DNA of 5,991 bases from Chloroflexota bacterium (GTDB lineage Bacteria; Chloroflexota; Anaerolineae; UBA1429). Location: the NCBI GenBank assembly GCA_012513725.1, contig JAAZBQ010000389.1, forward strand, positions 1 through 5,991, written 5' to 3'. Of the stretch, positions 4,872 through 5,991 are shown piece after piece; position 1 is the first letter of the stretch, and every line of letters begins with the position of its first letter. A program made the translations under genes and the position numbers. The notes below the pieces were generated by a model. The model did no database searches. It saw only the letters and a program-made list of their open reading frames with translations, and had not been told where the DNA came from.

Positions 4872-5924
4872 TTGTCCCTCATGCAACCAGAACGTCCGGT
4901 AGGGATCGTGGGTTATGGCGCCTATGTGCCGCGCTACCGCCTGCCCGCCGACGAAGTGAACCGCGTGTGGCACGGCGGGGAAGATAGCGTGCCCGTGAAG
5001 GAAAAGGCGGTGCCGGGACCCGACGAGGACACCGTCACCATGTCCATCGAGGCGGCGCGCAACGCCCTGCGCCGGGCCGCCATCGATCCACAGGCGCTCC
5101 GCGCCGTGTGGGTGGGCAGCGAGTCGCACCCTTACGCCGTCAAACCCACGTCGACGATCGTGGCCGAGGCCCTCGGCGCCACGCCCGCCAGCCTGGGGGC
5201 CGACCTGGAGTTCGCCTGCAAGGCGGGCACCGAGGCCCTGCAGGCCTCCGTGGCCCTGGTGGGCGCCCGGATGGCGGACTATGCCCTGGCCATCGGCATG
5301 GATACCGCCCAGGGACGACCCGGTGATGCCCTAGAGTACACCGCCGGCGCCGGCGGGGCGGCGCTCGTCGTGGGCCCCGCCGAGGAGAGCCTGGCCACCC
5401 TGGAGGGCTCGTATTCGTACATCACCGACATGCCCGATTTCTGGCGGCGGCCCGGGGAAAGGTTCCCGCGCCACGGCGGGCGGTTTACCGGCGAGCCGGC
5501 CTACTTTCACCACCTGGAGAGCGCTACGCGGGCGCTCCTCGAGGGGCTGGGGCGTGCGCCCGCCGATTTCCAGTGGGCTGTCTTCCACCAGCCCAACGTG
5601 GCCTTTCCGCTCAAGGCGGCCGCGGCGCTGGGTTTCGCGCGGGAGCAACTGCAGCCGGGCCTCCTGGTGAACGAGATCGGCAACACGTACGCCGGGGCGT
5701 CGATGGTGGGGCTCGCCGCGGTGCTGGACGTCGCCGAGCCGGGGCAGCGCATCCTGCACTGCTCGTTCGGCTCCGGCGCGGGGAGCGACGCCTTTTCCTG
5801 GCTGGTCACCGAGCGGTTGCTCGAACGGCGGGACCGCGCCCCACTCACCGCCGCCTACCTGGCGCGGCGCAGGATCATCGACTATGGCCTCTATGCGCGC
5901 TACCGCGGCCTCCTACATACCTAG
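4872..5924 (+). CDS. mvaS: Hydroxymethylglutaryl-CoA synthase, archaeal type
   Basis: Condenses acetyl-CoA with acetoacetyl-CoA to give HMG-CoA. The 350-residue length and the motifs fit the archaeal-type family (about 345-350 residues) rather than the longer eukaryotic/Gram-positive type. Visible are VGIVGYGAYVPRYRLPADEV near the N-terminus, VPGPDEDT (47-54), GSESHPYAVKPTSTIVAEA (82-100) with the likely general base E84, LEFACKAGTEALQ with the acyl-carrying cysteine C116, TAQGRPGDALEYTAGAGG, and FHQPNVAFP with H239. All three catalytic residues are present. The TTG start at 4872 immediately follows the reductase TAG and is fixed by GGGAGG at 4859-4864; an ATG at 4881 would shorten the protein by 3 residues. 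Archaeal relatives are known to work in a complex with acetoacetyl-CoA thiolase and a DUF35 OB-fold protein; neither gene is in the window. Acquisition from archaea or shared ancestry cannot be told apart here. Confidence 0.93.
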   Translation: MSLMQPERPVGIVGYGAYVPRYRLPADEVNRVWHGGEDSVPVKEKAVPGPDEDTVTMSIEAARNALRRAAIDPQALRAVWVGSESHPYAVKPTSTIVAEALGATPASLGADLEFACKAGTEALQASVALVGARMADYALAIGMDTAQGRPGDALEYTAGAGGAALVVGPAEESLATLEGSYSYITDMPDFWRRPGERFPRHGGRFTGEPAYFHHLESATRALLEGLGRAPADFQWAVFHQPNVAFPLKAAAALGFAREQLQPGLLVNEIGNTYAGASMVGLAAVLDVAEPGQRILHCSFGSGAGSDAFSWLVTERLLERRDRAPLTAAYLARRRIIDYGLYARYRGLLHT

Positions 5925-5939
5925 CGGAGAGAGATAGGC

Positions 5940-5991
5940 TTGAGACGTCGTTGGATCGTGTACACGCTGGTGGGGATCGCCTTTGGCGCCC
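5940..5991 (+). CDS. Probable membrane protein, N-terminal fragment, third gene of the mevalonate operon
   Basis: The open frame starts at TTG 5940, preceded by GGAGAGAG (5926-5933) with 6-base spacing, 15 bases after the HMG-CoA synthase stop. Seventeen codons are visible, reading MRRRWIVYTLVGIAFGA: a positively charged tip followed by a hydrophobic stretch. This suggests an inner-membrane protein with its N-terminus inside, or an uncleaved signal anchor. The family cannot be recognised from so little. The short spacing suggests cotranscription with mvaS. It does not look like the thiolase or DUF35 partner expected in mevalonate gene clusters. Confidence 0.55.
   Translation, partial: MRRRWIVYTLVGIAFGA

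Noticed and set aside
3201..5129. Long minus-strand and alternative-frame open frames over the reductase and synthase genes
   Set aside because: They are compositional shadows of two genes whose catalytic residues are all recognisable; their translations resemble no family.

Overview
This is a GC-rich bacterial window with six complete genes and two genes cut by the edges. The best taxonomic guess is Chloroflexota (Chloroflexi). That guess rests on a tandem pair of DUF4013 membrane proteins together with an archaeal-type HMG-CoA synthase next to a class II HMG-CoA reductase. It is an inference from gene content, not from a marker gene. Nearly every base is accounted for by genes, promoters, leaders or one terminator. 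I see no transposase, phage gene, CRISPR array, rRNA or tRNA.

Layout. The 5' end of rarA, a replication/recombination AAA+ ATPase, runs leftward off the left edge. A divergent intergenic region (258-483) carries a good sigma70-type promoter on each strand. Rightward from there come a small MazG-like nucleotide pyrophosphohydrolase (484-843) and, 55 bases later, a DUF2085 multi-pass membrane protein (899-1582). Immediately after the DUF2085 stop codon lies the strongest promoter in the window (TTGAAA, 18 bases, TATAAT; 1587-1616). It drives a structured leader of about 230 nt and then two paralogous DUF4013 membrane proteins (1855-2487 and 2630-3271). A textbook intrinsic terminator (3302-3340) closes this unit.

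The last third is a mevalonate-pathway operon. It holds class II HMG-CoA reductase (3564-4871), HMG-CoA synthase starting on the base after the reductase stop codon (4872-5924), and the first 17 codons of a probable membrane protein 15 bases further on (5940 to the edge). All the catalytic residues I can place are present in both enzymes. Together they convert acetoacetyl-CoA plus acetyl-CoA to HMG-CoA and then to mevalonate, most plausibly for isoprenoid synthesis. All three genes appear to use non-ATG starts (GTG, TTG, TTG), each with a well-placed Shine-Dalgarno sequence.

Most worth a second look are the long leader of the DUF4013 operon, which can form mutually exclusive hairpins, and the diverged middle regions of the DUF4013 pair. 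In the mevalonate operon they are the unusual starts and membrane-protein tail, and a predicted NADH preference of the reductase. I did not find a clearly new defence or mobile system.
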